Shown piece by piece: positions 33,701-44,663 of a stretch of 64,000 nt of DNA (position 1 is its first letter; every line of letters begins with the position of its first letter). Source of the stretch: Chrysopilus asiliformis (Eukaryota; Arthropoda; Insecta; Diptera; Rhagionidae). The notes beneath the pieces are model-generated. The model was given only the letters and a program-made list of their open reading frames with translations, had not been told where the DNA came from and did not search any database. The stretch spans positions 63,455,682-63,519,681 of the forward strand of contig OZ035963.1 in the NCBI GenBank assembly GCA_964034945.1, read 5' to 3'. The translations under genes were made by a program, and so were the position numbers.

Positions 33701-34868
33701 ACGAAAGTCAATTTCCGACTTGATTGGATCTCTGAATTCTGGCCGATTGTATAATCAATGCATACAAATGCAGAGATACTACACGAAACCAATTCTGTTG
33801 ATAGAATTTGATCAAAATAAACCTTTTCACTTGCAGGTGAGTTGAAAACCGGAAAGAAAATTGTCTTTCAAGATGAATTTTCTAAAAAAATACAAAAAAA
33901 AATCGTCGGAAAAATGTTGCTTTAATCCCGAAATTTATTAACTCATAATTAATCTTTAGGCCTATGTTACACATGGCAACTTTAAGCGGCGACTTTTCTT
34001 AAGTACAGGCGAGAGAAGTGAGGGGCCACCGCTTCCTTCACTTCTCGCGCCTATACTTAAGAAAAGTCGCCGCTTAAAGTTGCCGTGTGTAACATAGGCC
34101 TTAGAATTACATTTTTGGATCGTTTTTTTCAAAAATTTCTTTCTTTTAGAGTAAATACATGATATCCGGCGACACGGTATCCTCAAATGCAGACATAGTA
34201 CAGAAATTGCAACTCCTAACTCTTCACTTTCCAAAATTACGACTGATTTGGTCCCCAAGTCCCTACGCAACCGCTCAACTTTTCGGTGAATTAAAGCAGG
34301 GCAAGCCAGAGCCCGATCCTGTCTCGTGTGCAGCCATCGGCTCAGCAGAGTCAGGAATCGCTGAAACTGATCGGTACAACCCGAATATTTTCGATTTTCT
34401 GATTCGTCTGCCAGGGATAAATTCGAGGAATATCGGAATGTTGATTAGGAAAGTGAAAAACCTCAAGGAATTATTGAAGAAATCTGAGGTGGGGAAATTA
34501 TTTCATTTTGGTTTCGATTAGACATAAATTTTGCATATTTTCATTAAAATGACACTTGCAGACAAATTTTTTCCCAACATTTTTGATCAAGACTTTAGAA
34601 ATGTTCTGAAAAAGGTGGTCTCCAAGCCACTTTTTTTTATTGTAGGTGAAATTTATGTTTAATCGAGACGAGGTCTTAAAGTCGTAGTATTTTTTTTATG
34701 CTAAATTTAAATAAATTCCAGGCAGAGCTTGCGCAAATTTTAGACTCTCGGGAGAATGCAAAAATGCTGTGGGATATTCTTCATAGTACCCACAAGCCAA
34801 CACCACAGCAACCAAATGAGAAAGTTTCCGCCTATCTAAAGAGAAGGGGACGCGGTGGAAGGCGATAG
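30792..34868 (+). CDS. ERCC4: DNA repair endonuclease XPF (mei-9 orthologue)
   Basis: XPF with ERCC1 makes the 5' incision in nucleotide excision repair and acts in crosslink repair; the fly orthologue mei-9 is also needed for meiotic crossovers. Eleven exons, all phase-consistent: 30792-31003, 31055-31216, 31271-31564, 31623-31925, 31986-32140, 32215-32795, 32872-33195, 33353-33589, 33663-33836, 34150-34488, 34722-34868; 975 residues. The N-terminal inactive helicase-like module includes [25 protein letters not shown] and [13 protein letters not shown] charged Lys/Glu/Ser linker lies in exon 6. The nuclease domain has D731 in [11 protein letters not shown]759 and the catalytic ERKSISD (769-775). 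A tandem HhH domain (about 897-948) closes the protein before an Arg/Gly tail. AATAAA is at 34990. Intron 9 holds a MITE; the exon 10 donor (GTGGGG) is weak. Confidence 0.98.
33959..34100. mobile_element. GGCCTATGTTACAC-family MITE, copy 2, ERCC4 intron 9
   Basis: A 142-base near-perfect hairpin: GGCCTATGTTACACATGG to its complement CCGTGTGTAACATAGGCC, arms about 65-70 bases. TTA sits at both edges (33956-33958 and 34101-34103). It ends 49 bases before exon 10. Same family as 25043-25338, but without the internal spacer. Confidence 0.92.
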
Positions 34869-35189
34869 ATTTGTTGTTAATTTTTATTATTTATTAATTA
34901 GATTTTTAATGCTTTTTTTGTGATTTGAATTCCAATTTTCTATGAGAAGAATTTTTTGTTTTGAAACTTGTAAAGAATTAAAAAAGTTGAATAAAAATAT
35001 TTTTATAAAAATTTGTTTCTGGTGTTGAGAATTAATCTAGCAAAAAATAGGATGGCGGAAAAGACATCCATGTAGCGAAAACGTTTAATGTCATGGGCCA
35101 GCCCAGAATTCGCCGAAAAAATTCCATTGTTTTGGTTTTTTTTGTGTTTTTTTTCGGTTGTTTTAGTCTTTAAATATATAACCTGGCCT

Positions 35190-35760
35190 TTGAGATATCC
35201 TTACAGACACATTAATGCCAGAATCGGATTCAGCGACCCGAAAAATCCCCAGTAGACATTTTTTCGGAAAATTTGAGAAAAAAGATAATCACGATATCTT
35301 GTTAGGATCTTCCCTTATCCTTACAGACATCTTAATGTCAGAGTCGGATTCAGGGACCCCATAAACCCCCAGAAAAGGTTTTTTTTCGATAAATTTGAGA
35401 AAAAGGATAATCACGATATCTTGTCAGCACCTTCCTTTATTCTTACAGACATTTTAATGCCAGAATTGGATTCAGAAATCCCAGGAACCCTCAGATGAGA
35501 TTTTTTCCGAAAAATTTGATAAGAAGGATAGTCACGTCATCTTAACAGAACCTTACGTTATCCTTTTAGGACTTTCCGTTATCCTTTTAGGACTTTCCGT
35601 TATCAGTTTAGGACTTTCCGTTATCCTTTCAGGACCTTCGGTTATCCTTACAGACTTCTTAATGTGAGAGTCAGTGATCCCAAAACCCCGAGATTAGATT
35701 TTTTTTTTCAAAAAATTTGAGGAAAAGGATAACCTTACAGGGCCTTACCTTGTCCTTACA
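35190..35760 (+). repeat. Tandem array of about 120-bp units related to Helitron-internal repeats
   Basis: Four to five diverged units, each with ATCCTTACAGACA, GAATCGGATTCAG, a CCCC..AG segment and GGATAATCACGATATCTTG. In the middle the short motif GGACTTTCCGTTATCCTTTT is repeated four times (about 35570-35640). Related units occur at 58.3-59.7 kb and, inverted, at 16.9-17.3 kb. Confidence 0.75.
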
Positions 35761-37629
35761 AGGACGAAGTAGTGAAAATACTGTGTTGTCATCGAACTTA
35801 CGTATGTGTGCAAAAATTTCAAGTTTGTCGGATGAGTGGAAGTGGGTCAAAATTGGATTGCAAGATTTCTCCCCGACAGACAGATATGAAGACAGGCCAA
35901 ATAAAAGCTTTTAAAAAACAGATCAAATTTGAAGAATGTTTTTCACAATCAAATAAAATCGATTGAAATAAAAGTAACAAAAAAAATTATAGTGGAATTA
36001 AGTTATTTTATTGAATTTTTTCTCAGCTAAAATCCATTCAGAGTAACTTAAAAAAACGCAACCACTTGAAAAGGATATTTCTCAGTTTCGTGACTTTGAG
36101 CTCCACATAAATGCGATCAAAATTTTAATTTGGTCCACTTACACGGGCAACAGAGAATTAATAAACATGTAATCGTTTGATTGAAGGGTTCCGATTTCGC
36201 TTAGGGCGATTTAATTCATTTGCGAATTGCTGTAATACGATTGATATCAGCAAATCCTTGAACATAATAGAGTGATATACCCTTCCGATTACAATAATAA
36301 ACATCAATTTATAGCACTGATGTTGAAATTCATTCCTCCCTAGTCCCTGACCATTACGTCTATCCATTTTACAGACCAGTCTGATTAATCGTTTATTCAA
36401 ATCGCAAACGTGGAGGTAACAGAAATGCAGGATTTTTACCTTCGCGGCAAACAATAGCGCTACGGACCAACATTTCCCAAATACGAGTATAGCAGGGATA
36501 AAGGGTTGATTGCTTTGGGGGTTGATGATGATCGAAAGAACAATTAGAAAACGCACTGCTCTGTGCTAAGTATCCGTTGTCCACAGTTCAAAAATGCAAG
36601 GCATGTACTGGTATAAATGGCGAATTCAGACCGAAATTATCGATTGAAATGCAAATTTCGCACAGTTGAAGCGCTTCGGACTGCTATTTGAATTGCTATA
36701 AAATTGCTTTGCTTTCGTGGGTAAATTGAATTTGCGATGTTGGCGAAATCTTGACATACCAAATAGAATATAAATTATAAGGAAATAAGATTAAAATATA
36801 TTTGAATGTCTGTAGCAGCGCAGAGTAGTCTAAATTCTGGTAATTTGAATTGAATTTGCATACAAAACTTTTGGCCATCGAACGATTTCCAATATTTACG
36901 GATCTCCCGATACATATGAACTGAAATCCTCTTTCACGGATTTATTTTTGCGGTGCTAGGAAATAATTGAGAAGCTATGTTTTTTTTGTACATCGCCGAT
37001 CTAAAGTAAAGCTGATTTAAAGCACACACGAGACAGACAGAGACGGAAATGTTAAAAAAAAGTTGGTTTATGGGAACTTTTCAATTTTTTTTTCTCATTT
37101 TTCAAATAAAAAGCTACAGTGACAATCCTTTCACCATAAAATCGAATGCATGTTGGATTCTTTTTTAATCCTAGCACTTTGCATTTTTCCGATAATAACG
37201 TTTAGGAGAGTTTTCTGAGTGCATTTTCCCATTTGCGACGATAAATTTTTGTTTCCAATCCAACAATTTTGATTCAAGTTGCAATGATATTTTTTTCTGG
37301 GGAATTGACTTAAAAATCTGGCATTTTCCAGAACAAGCCTCTAAAAATTCGAGAAAATTATTTCCCGGATAGAAAAGGTACTTTTGGTTACTTTGGAATA
37401 TTTTTCGCCCGGAAAGTTTTTATTCCCGCTAAAATATCAATAAATATTTTCAGGCAATCACAAATAGAAAAAAAATATAAAAAAACTCACCAGCAGAAAA
37501 AAATTTGAGAAAAATCTTCACCAGCAGAAAATGCTCCATTTTTCCAAATAAGAAAAGATCTTCGAAGCAACAAAAATGTTTTCACAATCAAATAAAATCA
37601 ATTAAAACCCCGGAATAATCGCGAAAATT

Positions 37630-38240
37630 TTTCGATTTTTTAACAATCCGAACAAAGGAAAAAAATGCATGCGTGACTCGGAACTGCAACAAAATGGAGG
37701 ACAACGCAAGCAAATCTCCATCAACGGCGATCACTTGCCGCCACCATCATGACGTCATAGAAAAAGAAACATTTTTTCATCGAGTTTTGCATGAATTGAA
37801 TTTATCCAAATATTCACAATTTTTCGACACAAAAATAATCGGCAAAATGATTCTCAGCCATTAAATCAACTTTTCGTAACGTTTCGAAATTCTTGTAAAC
37901 GTTTTTCAATTGATTTTTGCCGTGTTAAAGTTCCATAAACGATTGGAAATGCAAAATTCGGCGACTCAATCTGACCAAAAAATCGCGTCGTGCGCAACTT
38001 GAGACACGAAAAAGTGGCTTTCTTTTGTTTTCGAATAGAAAAGTGCCAGTTCTTTCGAATTTTAATAGAAAATCACCGAATTTCTCAATTCTTCACACAG
38101 ATTTCAATGAAAACACATAACAAACGCCTCGGACCGACCGGAAAGGAAGCCGCACACACGACAACGATTAAGTGAGCGCGGCGGTCGCTCTCCAAATTCT
38201 TTTGTGTGATCCGTTTGGCGCGAAATCGAATATCCGTGTG
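37630..38240 (-). promoter_or_regulatory. GC-richer island with a perfect CRE: possible promoter/leader
   Basis: Richer in GC and CpG than neighbours, with TGACGTCA (37750-37757, the full palindromic CRE) and a CG-dense edge AGCGCGGCGGTCGCTC near 38175. No protein family is encoded. Composition and length resemble an insect promoter plus untranslated first exon, but neither strand nor splice donor is certain. Confidence 0.3.
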
Positions 38241-38518
38241 TTTTACTTGGAATTTAAAATGAAATTCGAATTTTTCCCATTTACAGAATTCTTTTTTTTA
38301 AATATTTAACAATTAAATGGAATATTTTTTCAACAGAAATAGGTTTCCAGAAAAGGTATAGGACGATCCTATCAACTTTTGTTGAAAATCCGTTAAGAAA
38401 AAGTCTCGGAAATATTTTTCCAACTCAGAACAACATTATAAAAATTCGAGAAAAATATTTCATTGAAATGAAGTGGAAACAAACTATTTTCGATTTTTGT
38501 ATAAATTGTTTAAGTTTA

Positions 38519-38608
38519 CGACTAGCGTAACAACAGGAAAAGTTCCAAACTTCTTAATTGGTATCTTAAGAAGTTTTGAAGTTTTCCTGTTGTTACATTA
38601 GTCGTCGG
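38519..38608. repeat. Small foldback
   Basis: Arms of about 38 bases: ACGACTAGCGTAACAACAGG and the complement of ACGACTAATGTAACAACAGG, loop of about 12 bases. No clear target duplication. Confidence 0.8.
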
Positions 38609-39667
38609 TATTTAATTAATTTTAAAGGGATTTTCTTACATCAATCAAGTGGTGTTTGCTCTTTTGTCCATTTAAACTCCCAGAAAGTTGAAATTTTACA
38701 AAATCCACCACATGATGTAAAAAAAGCTTAACACATCCACGAAGCAATATATCGTTAGGGTAGAAATTAATTCTATTGGTGCATGCACACAATTTAAGCA
38801 TATGCAGCCGGTAAAATACAACCGACACGTTTCTTACAACACACCACCTACGTAAAACTTATTTGATTTTGTAAAGCCATAAAAAGCTTGGTGCTCGCCA
38901 ACTTCTTCTTACTTAGCGGCAACAGAATCCCACTTCTGAATTTCTCTTCCAAGAACTACGCGCGAAAAACAAGAAGCAGGATGCCGTTTACCCTCAATTT
39001 TTACCTACTATACGTGTTGAAAATTCTCCCAACATCGCTTGGTTAAATTCGTAAAGTTTTGGCGTTCGTCTTCACCTGGTAAGGCAAAATGTAGCAAATA
39101 TCTTTGGGTTTATGCAGTTCCTCAATTAGAATTTAGCTTCTTGGAGGAGATTACCAACTGCACGTAAATCCTTTCCGACCACTCTGCACTTGCCTTTTGC
39201 CATATATTTTGGGGAACTTTTCGGTCGCCGGTGTTGCTATTATTATTTATAGTGCAAAGAATTGGGGAGACATGAAATGAAAAATATAAATAAAAATAAA
39301 AAAACCGGACGAAAAAAAATAACCACCAAAAAATATATAAGCAGTGCTCCGTCTGAATACAAATTAAGTGCGAGAGCAAAGGCTTTGCATCATATGTGCC
39401 AACATCTGTGGGGGTTGGAGGTGATGGTAATGGAGTTGGTTTTACGGAAATGTGTGTATGCAACCGATGCTGCATTCGATTTTTGGGAGGGTGGCGTTGC
39501 AAAAGGATATTTCAGTGGATTTTGGGGTAAATAAAGTTTTATGTGTTGGCGAACACTGCCTTAAGGAAAATGGATTATGGAATCAAAATAATGTTGGTAT
39601 AATAAGTTGCGAATGTAAAGTAAAATAAAGTTTTGGCCTGGAAGAATATTTTAAAGCAGTTTCTTAA

Positions 39668-39892
39668 CACTCTAACTGCCACGTCAGCCAAAAATACCTG
39701 ACACCTAACTGTACACAACGGCCACAATGAAAATTATTAAAGTGTTCACTGCAACCGCAACGATTTTTCGTAGTTGCACACATTTTATGGTAATAAAATA
39801 ACATTTAGGTATAATTTTGTTTCTCTTAGTGCCTTTTTGACTGACAACTAAATATTCGAAAAAGGCTTAAAACTGTCGTGGCAGTTAGAGTG
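39668..39892 (+). mobile_element. piggyBac-type MITE, copy 1
   Basis: Starts CACTCTAACTGCCACG and ends with its complement CGTGGCAGTTAGAGTG, directly flanked by TTAA on both sides (39664-39667 and 39893-39896), the hallmark of piggyBac insertion. The inside is non-coding. A second copy in the same orientation is at 47525-47764. Confidence 0.9.
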
Positions 39893-41831
39893 TTAAATTC
39901 AAAAATTCTTTTCAACTACGATGCATTCATCAGCGTACAACAAAATTCCAAAAGTTTAAAACAATTTAACATCACAAACGATTTCTAAAACGTTAATAAT
40001 AAAATCAATGGCAAATCGAGTCATGTCTGCATTTAATAGCATCCAGGAAATCCATTCATTTCCTCTAATTAATTATATTGGATTAATGAATGCATTAAAT
40101 TATATCCCTGCAACTGCAGTTAACTCTTTCTTGTGCTCGCTTCAAGGCGATAAAAACTTTTAATTGCCATCTTATGTTCGTCTCTTCGCAATTACGAGTA
40201 CACCGACAGTGAATAAATTCGTGTTTTTTTTCCTAAATTTTATTTGCCGCAAATAAATCCTTATTCTAGTTTCATGGTTAATAAATTTAACGTTTTTTTG
40301 TAACATTGGAAAATTTTAGTCTGTTTTTTATCTTAAGGGTGGACGACAGTAAGGGTTAAATTGTTTATTTTCTATGTTAACAGACCTTTGACAAACTGGT
40401 ACTGATTGACCGTACATTCGTTCGTACTTCAACCGGAAACTGGCCACAAGTTATGTCCTTTTTTGATCCTTTATTGGACGTTTCCTGCATATCGTGAAAA
40501 TTATATGGGGCTGATGTTGTAGCAATGAGTTTTGGGTTAGTATTTTTTATTTTACAAAAAGGGTAAGTATTTTTTGTCACATAGTCAAAATGAGTTTCAA
40601 TTTATTTGAAGGAAAATTGAAATAATTTTAGTAATAAATTTGAGTTACCAACTTTGTCGTTGAATTTGCAAGGCTGTCCCGACTCACACTAATTTTATAT
40701 TTGCCCCAAAGGTTATATATTATTCTTAAAAAAAAATTTTTAGGGTTTTTTCAATTTTTTAAAGGATTTTTCAAGTCGAGGGTTTTTTAAAATTTTTAAA
40801 TTTGAATTCTTGTGCACTGAAACATTCCTTTTGTTATTTTCAATCCAATAGCAAAAATGCGGTCATAATCGATTTAGTGAAATAAAAGATACAAGGAGGG
40901 GGGGTGTAAAGTTAGGAGGAAGGGTGAATTTGTGTACACGGAAACATTCCTTTCATTATTTCTAACCTAAAACGAAGATGCGATCAAACTTGATTCAATG
41001 CATTAAACGACACAAGGAGGAAGGAAGGAGTGGTAGGAAGGGGGGGGGGGGGGGTTTGAAGGTAGGAGGAACGGTAATTTACAATAAAGCCTAACTGTAA
41101 TATCCAACCGACTGCCTAAAACAGGTCCTGAAACTCCACCGAAGTTCTAAGCGAGGGCGCACACGTTTCAACTTTCAGTCTTCAGCATGAGGCGGCCTCA
41201 CCAAATTGTAGGAAAGAAACGAGTGCGACAAGAGGAGGAAAAGTCGCCACTCGAAAAGTGTTCTTCACGTCTTCTTTTACGCACACAAACGAAGTCGCTC
41301 GTGTAGGACGTCAGCATGCATGTGTGCGTAATTTCATTGAGTCAGTCGATGCTTAGCCACCGACTCGTAAACATATCCCAAATAAACAAAAATTGAATGC
41401 AAATAGTGAAATACCAATTGCAGGTAGTTTTATTTTTCAGGTAGGTACGTAAATAACAAATTACCAGTCCTTATTCTTCTATTGTTGGCAGTTTCTATTT
41501 TGGCAATTGATGTTGCCTCGGTGCTAGCTAATAAAGGAATAAGCTGGAAATAAAACACATATATGACAACCACACACACATGAGCGATCGCTTGTTGTAC
41601 ACAAGTTTTTCCTAATAAAAAGTGAAGAAGCGTGTACGTTCGCACTAAGGGAAAGACAAACAAACAAACACACAAACTCTCACCCCTAAGGAATATACCC
41701 CTCTTCGTTCCGTCGGGGGTAAAAACAGAAACGTTTTTCAAAACGTTTGTTCTTATTTTACAAAAAAAACGTACTTTTAACCAGTATTAAACTCTTTATT
41801 ATTAATTTTTCACATAATAGCCATCAAAATT

Positions 41832-42522
41832 TCAAATCAAACAATTTTTGGTTTTCGGATAACGTTGACAAAGGATGTCCGTGTTATGGAAGATAATTTT
41901 CTTTCGTATATTGTCGGTCCCATTAACCGTCAGATAATTGATTTTAGTCTTCAAATGGAATTTCGGTAAAAACGGTGGAATAATTCCATCATCCAGAGTG
42001 AAATTCCGTAAATAGTAAATTCCCTAATTTTTAGTAAATTAAATAAAAAAAAATTTATTTAAAAAAAAAATCATGATAAACTCAACTGGTTCTATTGGAC
42101 ATTGAGTGGGTATGCCTGGAAAGTTTGCGAGATTCTTAAAGGCTCTTGCAATCATCGTATTGATCATATCGCCGCTCATAAATTTACAAAAATCAATAGT
42201 TGTGTTAACCAAAATTGTCCGTTTATCATTTTGTTCAATGAAAATTTCATACTGAACGAATCCCCGGGTTAATTGACGTTTCAAATCAAATGTTAGGTCC
42301 AAACAAATATAGAGAGGATGTTTTATTGGTGTTGCAACAAATTTTACAACGTTAAGATCATTCCAAATTTTGTTCAAGAGGAACTTACAACAGTATTTTT
42401 CCTAAAAAAAAACGTTTTTTTTTTAAATTTTATTATAAAAAATCTCTTATTAAAAATTCAAAATTTACATTTGTCACCGCAATGTAAATGAAAATCAGTT
42501 CAAAGAATAAAATTTTCTTCAT
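41832..42522 (-). CDS. Secreted DUF1091-family protein
   Basis: Three minus-strand exons, 42522-42469, 42401-42087 and 42023-41832, join in phase 0 to 186 residues, the usual size of insect DUF1091 proteins. Exon 1 is a signal peptide (MKKILFFELIFIYIAVTN). The middle carries the family pattern: CLDLTFDLKRQ, a hydrophobic YEIFI strand, TTIDFCKFM (85-93, Cys90) and TQCPIEP (Cys119). Exon 3 gives the expected ending GIYYLRNFTLDDGIIPPFLP followed by a KFHLKTKINYL strand. A sequon NTT lies at 84-86. AATAAA is 32 bases past the stop (41800-41795). The second donor (GTTGAG) is not ideal but restores the family motif exactly. Function unknown; relatives resemble MD-2-like lipid-binding folds. An initiator-like TCAGT lies at 42568-42564, 42 bases before the ATG. 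Confidence 0.82.
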
Positions 42523-43441
42523 TGTAATTTGATTTTCAGCAAATTTTCACGTATCACAAGAACACTGAACTGCTCACATTCAGTTCATCTGATCAACAAA
42601 ATCGAACATATTAAAAAATGTTTGTTAATTTCCACAAAAATGTTTACATATTCACAAAAAAAGATTTATCACTGGGATTAATGGATTTTTAACTTCGTGA
42701 AAATGAAAATATACTGGGAGTACTTTTGTGTGTGTGTATAAATATTTCATCACCAACTCAGTGATTTCTTTGTACAGACGAAGTTATTTTTTTATTTGTC
42801 ACAAAATAACGATAATATATTTAGCTTAAAGTTAATAATTCATATATAAACGTTGTTTTTGACCTATAAACAAGCCATAAAGGCAAAGGAAGTTATTAAA
42901 ATACAATTTTTAAAATAATATTAAAGTGGTATGAATACCAGACCATTAAATTTTAAATATATCGCCAATTTTGGCAAAATGACGCGAAATATTACATACA
43001 CGTTGGAAACCGTCGCACACTGGTTCCAAATAACTCAAAAGTTGGCATTTTTTTTACAGGCAGTATTTTTCGAGAACCGTTCGAGATACAAAAAACCGTT
43101 AAAGCAGAAAATATAGAAAATTTCAGATTCTTTAAATTTTGTTATATTAATTTTTTTCCAAAAAGCGCAAAGGGTTCGATTTTTTTTTCAAAAAACGGTA
43201 TTTTTTCGAAAAATATGTATGGCAGGTACCCGTTATAGCTACCGATACTTTTCCGATAGTTGTTAGAACATTACGATTTTTGTATAACTTATTCACAAAA
43301 ATTTTTAAGTCGATAGGTCAAGGAGTTCTCGAGTTATTTAGGGTCCCTAAAACTCCACAACAATTCCAAACACGCTAAATTTTGCGGAATTTCAGTCAAA
43401 TTTGAGAAGTTTTTTCTCAATTTTTCGGATATTTAAAAAGA

Positions 43442-43873
43442 CTAGCTTGCAAACCCGTCGTTGCCGGGTCAAGTTTTTTCAATTTTTTTTTTGATGGTCT
43501 ATGTTGGAGCTAAACTTCAGGTCAATCGGCTCAGTAGTTTCCCCGCGAAAGGGTAACAGAGAGGAAGAGCTAAGTTTCGAGATCACTTTACCCCCTCCCC
43601 TTCCTCCCCCACCCCTCGCGCTACTTTTCCGTATGCCTATGTTGGAACCAGAACTACCACAGACACTCTTGCCAAATTTCAAGTCAATCGGTTCAGCCGT
43701 TTTTGCGTGAAAGAGGAACCGACAGACAGACAGACAGACAGACACCAACTCATTTTTATATACAGTAGAATCCCGATAATTCGTATTTCAAGGGACCAGC
43801 AAATTCATACGGATTAGCGGGATATACGAATTATCGGGGTACGAATTATCGGGATTCTACTGTATTAGTATGA
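43442..43873 (-). mobile_element. Non-autonomous Helitron with nested pogo-like MITE
   Basis: On the minus strand the 3' end reads ACCCGGCAACGACGGGT (hairpin ACCCG/CGGGT), seven spacer bases, then CTAG|T. The 5' end is A|TCATACTAA..., interrupted after TA by the MITE at 43763-43862. A GTCT run lies just inside the 5' end. Removing the MITE gives the same 5' end as the sister element at 49792-50119. No Rep/helicase gene. Confidence 0.8.
43763..43862. mobile_element. pogo/Tigger-like MITE
   Basis: 100 bases with ends CAGTAGAATCCCGATAATTC and its complement, flanked by TA on both sides (43761-43762, 43863-43864). The terminal CAGTAGAA..CGATAAT pattern is typical of pogo/Tigger-type mariners; assignment from TIR and TA target site. 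Confidence 0.85.
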
Positions 43874-44663
43874 TATCTAAAATTCTTCCATACATCAAAT
43901 TTCAAAAACAACGACATAAAAAAATCCGTTAATAACCGAATTTTGATTTGAATTTCTAGAAATATTTTGTTCGAAGTTGAGCTGTCTTTTAGCTACAGTA
44001 ATTTTCTCTCAAGCTTCATATTTGCCTTAAAGTGAAACAAAACCTATCTTATCAACTAAGAAAATTAGATACTTTGGTTAGGAAATTTTAATTATAGTTT
44101 AATGACTGAACACACACACATACACATACACTAGTCGATTTCAGACCATCATCGTTAATGAGCCTCGTGCTGTTTTCCCAATGACACAATCTGGATATCA
44201 TTAAGTTCCCCGTGTAATCAAAACTAACAGCCGTTAAGAGTAAACAACATTTCGGCCCCACATAATTCATCTTCAACACCAACTATAGGCCATCATTAAC
44301 CCGGCAATTTTCATCCCCTTCACGTCCTTAGCTGGGAAAACTTTTCGTTATACGAAAACAGACTTCCTGTGTTGACTTTGTCGCATTGCTTTTAAGTAAA
44401 AACAGCTGATATAGGAAAATTTTACAACCACCGAACGACTTGGAAGTGCATGGGAGTAGAATTTTCCACGAAATTTTCTCAGGATTGAATCCCGGGGTGG
44501 TTGGGATATGGTTGGATGAAAAGTTCTTTTTTTATTGTTCAATGGAATAGACGGCGCCGTAATGTCGCGACAGAGAGCCAGCGAACGAACATATCTACAA
44601 GTGGTCGCCATGACAATGACAGATTGGTACTTAGGGGTTGATGGCGTTTTTCCTCCCTTTAAC

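Larger units (their letters stand above)
34869..41831. other. Gene-free region between ERCC4 and the DUF1091 gene
   Basis: Contains an array of about 120-bp repeats (35190-35760), scattered single copies of the 71-bp family (about 37330, 38400), a GC-richer island (37630-38240), a small foldback (38519-38608), one piggyBac-like MITE (39668-39892), a 16-base G run near 41040, and a degenerate TACCC..GGGTATATT element near 41630-41725. No gene could be assembled; short frames such as 36158-36556 and 41430-41741 lack recognisable similarity. Confidence 0.5.

Noticed and set aside
41430..41741. Minus-strand frame, with a possible 79-base exon (about 41465-41543) between good splice sites
   Set aside because: It begins in a TACCC..GGGTATATT repeat relative and no partner exon continues the frame; not enough support to call.
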